Below the pieces are notes generated by a model. It saw nothing but the letters and a program-made list of their open reading frames with translations, was not told where the DNA came from and ran no database searches. Shown in pieces: positions 5,725 to 6,966 of a DNA stretch of 6,966 nt. Source of the stretch: Nocardia sp. (GTDB lineage: Bacteria; Actinomycetota; Actinomycetes; Mycobacteriales; Mycobacteriaceae); assembly GCA_013361595.1 (NCBI GenBank), contig JABFXT010000038.1, forward strand, positions 1-6,966, in the 5' to 3' direction. The position numbers and the translations under genes are program-made. Positions within the stretch are counted from its first letter, which is position 1; every line of letters starts with the position of its first letter.

Positions 5725-6570
5725 TCAGGCAGTGTCGAGGCGGCGCAGTTCGGCGTCCGGATCGAAGGTCGCCGGCGGCCAGCTCAGATCCAGCTTCTCG
5801 AGCGCCTCGATGAGCAGTTCGGTGACGGCCAGTCGCGAATACCATTTCGCGTCGGCGGGCAATACGTACCAGGGCGCGTGATCGGTGGATGTGCGGTCCA
5901 GCAGATCCTGGTAGGCGTGCTGGTAGGCGGGCCAGTAGGCGCGTTCGTCGATATCGCCGGGATTGAACTTCCAGTACTTGTCCGGCCTTTCCAGCCGTTC
6001 CCGCAGCCTTTTCTTCTGTTCGTCCAGCGAAACGAACATCGCGACCTTCACCAGGGTTGTCCCGGCTTCGGCCAGTTCCTGTTCGAAATCGTTGATCTCG
6101 GTGTAGCGCTGCTGCCAGACGGCCTCCGGTACGAGTTCGTGGACGCGCGCCACCAGGACGTCCTCGTAATGTGAGCGGTCGAAAACGCCCAGCTGACCGC
6201 CCCGTGGGAGCCGTTTGCGGATACGCCACAGGAAGTGGTGCCGCTTTTCTTCCTCGGTCGGGACGCCGAAGGCAGCGTGATCGACGCCCTGCGGGTCTAC
6301 CGAGCCGATGACATGACGCACGATGCCGCCCTTACCGGCGGTATCCATTCCCTGCAACACCAGCAGGACACTGCGGTTGTCCCCGGATCGGCCGTTGGCG
6401 TACAACTTTTCCTGCAGACCGGCCAGCACCTTGCCGCGTTCGCTCAGCAGCTGTTCCCCGTCTTTCTTGCGACCGGGGAACCCGGGTTTGGCGGAAGTGT
6501 CGATATCGGCGACGTGCAGGCCGTCGGCGCGCAGGGCCCGGCTCGCGGGAATCTTCCAGTGCTCGGACAT
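5725..6570 (-). CDS. ppk2: Polyphosphate kinase 2 family protein (PPK2, class III-like polyphosphate:nucleotide phosphotransferase)
   Basis: This 281-residue cytoplasmic P-loop enzyme moves phosphate between inorganic polyphosphate and nucleotides. Walker A is GMDTAGKGG (74-82). The Walker B region is Phe130-Asp131-Arg132-Ser133 within GVFDRSHYEDVLVARVH. A basic lid helix follows (about 186-202, KKRLRERLERPDKYWKF). The HYEDVLV form after the Walker B Asp-Arg, and the single-domain length, fit class III enzymes, which as a group can phosphorylate both AMP and ADP; classes I and II differ here. Nucleotide preference cannot be read from sequence alone. The start is ATG 6570, with AGG about 8 nt upstream, and the EspG-like gene ends 12 nt before it. 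The DsbA-like gene starts 20 nt after its stop, so it is probably co-transcribed with the disulfide pair. Confidence 0.93.
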   Translation of the reverse strand: MSEHWKIPASRALRADGLHVADIDTSAKPGFPGRKKDGEQLLSERGKVLAGLQEKLYANGRSGDNRSVLLVLQGMDTAGKGGIVRHVIGSVDPQGVDHAAFGVPTEEEKRHHFLWRIRKRLPRGGQLGVFDRSHYEDVLVARVHELVPEAVWQQRYTEINDFEQELAEAGTTLVKVAMFVSLDEQKKRLRERLERPDKYWKFNPGDIDERAYWPAYQHAYQDLLDRTSTDHAPWYVLPADAKWYSRLAVTELLIEALEKLDLSWPPATFDPDAELRRLDTA

Positions 6571-6582
6571 CGGACAGACCTA

Positions 6583-6966
6583 TCACAATCCGGGCGTGCT
6601 GCCGCGGATACGGGCCAGGCTCTGCAGATTATCGGCGAAATCGGAATCGCTGACCGGCGCGAGGACCAGGACATCGGCGGTGGTCAGGAGGTAGCGGCCG
6701 TCGTCGCGGATATCGAGCCAGCTGCGGTGCAGGGTGGGTGGAGACATGGGGTCGTCGGGGGCCACCGTGACGGTGATGAAACCCCGCGAGTCGACGGGTT
6801 CACGTAGCGTCGCGCGGAACCGCGCGGCGTCGCCGTTCCCGTCGACGGTGGGTATCGGGGCATCGGTGAGTACCGCGTCCTGGGGTTGGTGGAACGGGCC
6901 GTGGGCTCCGGGCCGGGCCGATCCGATGAGCTGCACCAATCGGCCCCCGAGGTCCTGGGCATGGCA
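6583..6966 (-). CDS. C-terminal part of a probable EspG-like (type VII secretion-associated) protein; gene begins beyond the window
   Basis: The minus-strand frame is open from the right edge to TGA 6585-6583, giving 127 residues, so the N-terminus lies outside. A TTG at 6939 could start a short protein, but the upstream frame (HAQDLGGRL) reads as continuous protein. The fragment has a helix-like start (DLGGRLVQLIGSARPGAHG), then a strand with VTVAP, then RSWLDIRDDGRYLL, then a final helix (SDSDFADNLQSLARI). The WLD..DGRYL pattern before a closing helix, and the R-P-G-A-x-G turn, recall the C-terminus of EspG proteins, cytoplasmic chaperones for PE/PPE-type substrates that are numerous in Nocardia. 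I recognise no catalytic residues. The family call is a pattern match only; the gene itself is well supported by its frame and its 12-nt spacing to PPK2. Confidence 0.6.
   Translation of the reverse strand, partial: CHAQDLGGRLVQLIGSARPGAHGPFHQPQDAVLTDAPIPTVDGNGDAARFRATLREPVDSRGFITVTVAPDDPMSPPTLHRSWLDIRDDGRYLLTTADVLVLAPVSDSDFADNLQSLARIRGSTPGL

Noticed and set aside
4826..5881. A 351-codon open frame on the plus strand
   Set aside because: It is opposite the DsbA-like and PPK2 genes, whose catalytic motifs and family similarity are clear. The plus-strand translation has no domain.
6235..6807. A 190-codon open frame on the plus strand
   Set aside because: It is antisense to the PPK2 N-terminus, including the Walker A codons, and to the EspG-like gene. 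No family resemblance.

Overview
The window is GC-rich DNA that most resembles the chromosome of an actinobacterium of the Mycobacteriales, probably Nocardia or a close relative. The clues are an alcohol dehydrogenase very like mycobacterial AdhC, a PepA/HtrA-type serine protease with one PDZ domain, an adjacent VKOR and DsbA-like pair as in Mycobacterium, a class III-type PPK2, and a fragment resembling EspG of the type VII secretion systems. The genus is inferred from remembered family sequences, not from a search.

Layout: (1) 1-1455 (+), the C-terminal two thirds of a MetE-family protein whose gene begins before the window. (2) 1525-2580 (+), a zinc-dependent NADP(H) alcohol dehydrogenase. 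(3) 2581-3125, a 545-base non-coding region with a long hairpin just after the dehydrogenase, a direct repeat, and a cluster of DnaA-box-like 9-mers. Two of these are perfect TTATCCACA boxes exactly 20 bp apart. (4) 3126-4250 (+), a membrane-anchored HtrA/PepA-like serine protease with a TTG start. (5) A convergent four-gene minus-strand block, read from the right edge: an EspG-like partial gene (6966-6583), PPK2 (6570-5725), a DsbA-like thioredoxin-fold protein (5704-4838) and VKOR (4841-4275). Gaps are 12 and 20 nt, then a 4-nt GTGA overlap, so this looks like one operon.

How the genes work together: VKOR and the DsbA-like protein form the extracytoplasmic disulfide-forming system. DsbA oxidises exported proteins, and VKOR re-oxidises DsbA and passes electrons to membrane quinone. 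The neighbouring protease would act in the same compartment, probably in envelope protein quality control. PPK2 interconverts polyphosphate and nucleotides in the cytoplasm.

The two most unusual points are these. First, the MetE-like protein aligns without gaps to canonical MetE across the catalytic region, yet three of the four zinc ligands are replaced (Cys643 to Pro, Glu665 to Val, Cys726 to Gly). The folate-stacking Trp567 and the catalytic His694 are both Arg, while the amino-acid-pocket residues Ser433, Glu484 and Asp605 are kept. It is therefore unlikely to be an ordinary methionine synthase. Second, the DnaA-box cluster lies away from any dnaA or dnaN gene, which suggests a DnaA-titration site, a DnaA-regulated promoter or an origin-like element.
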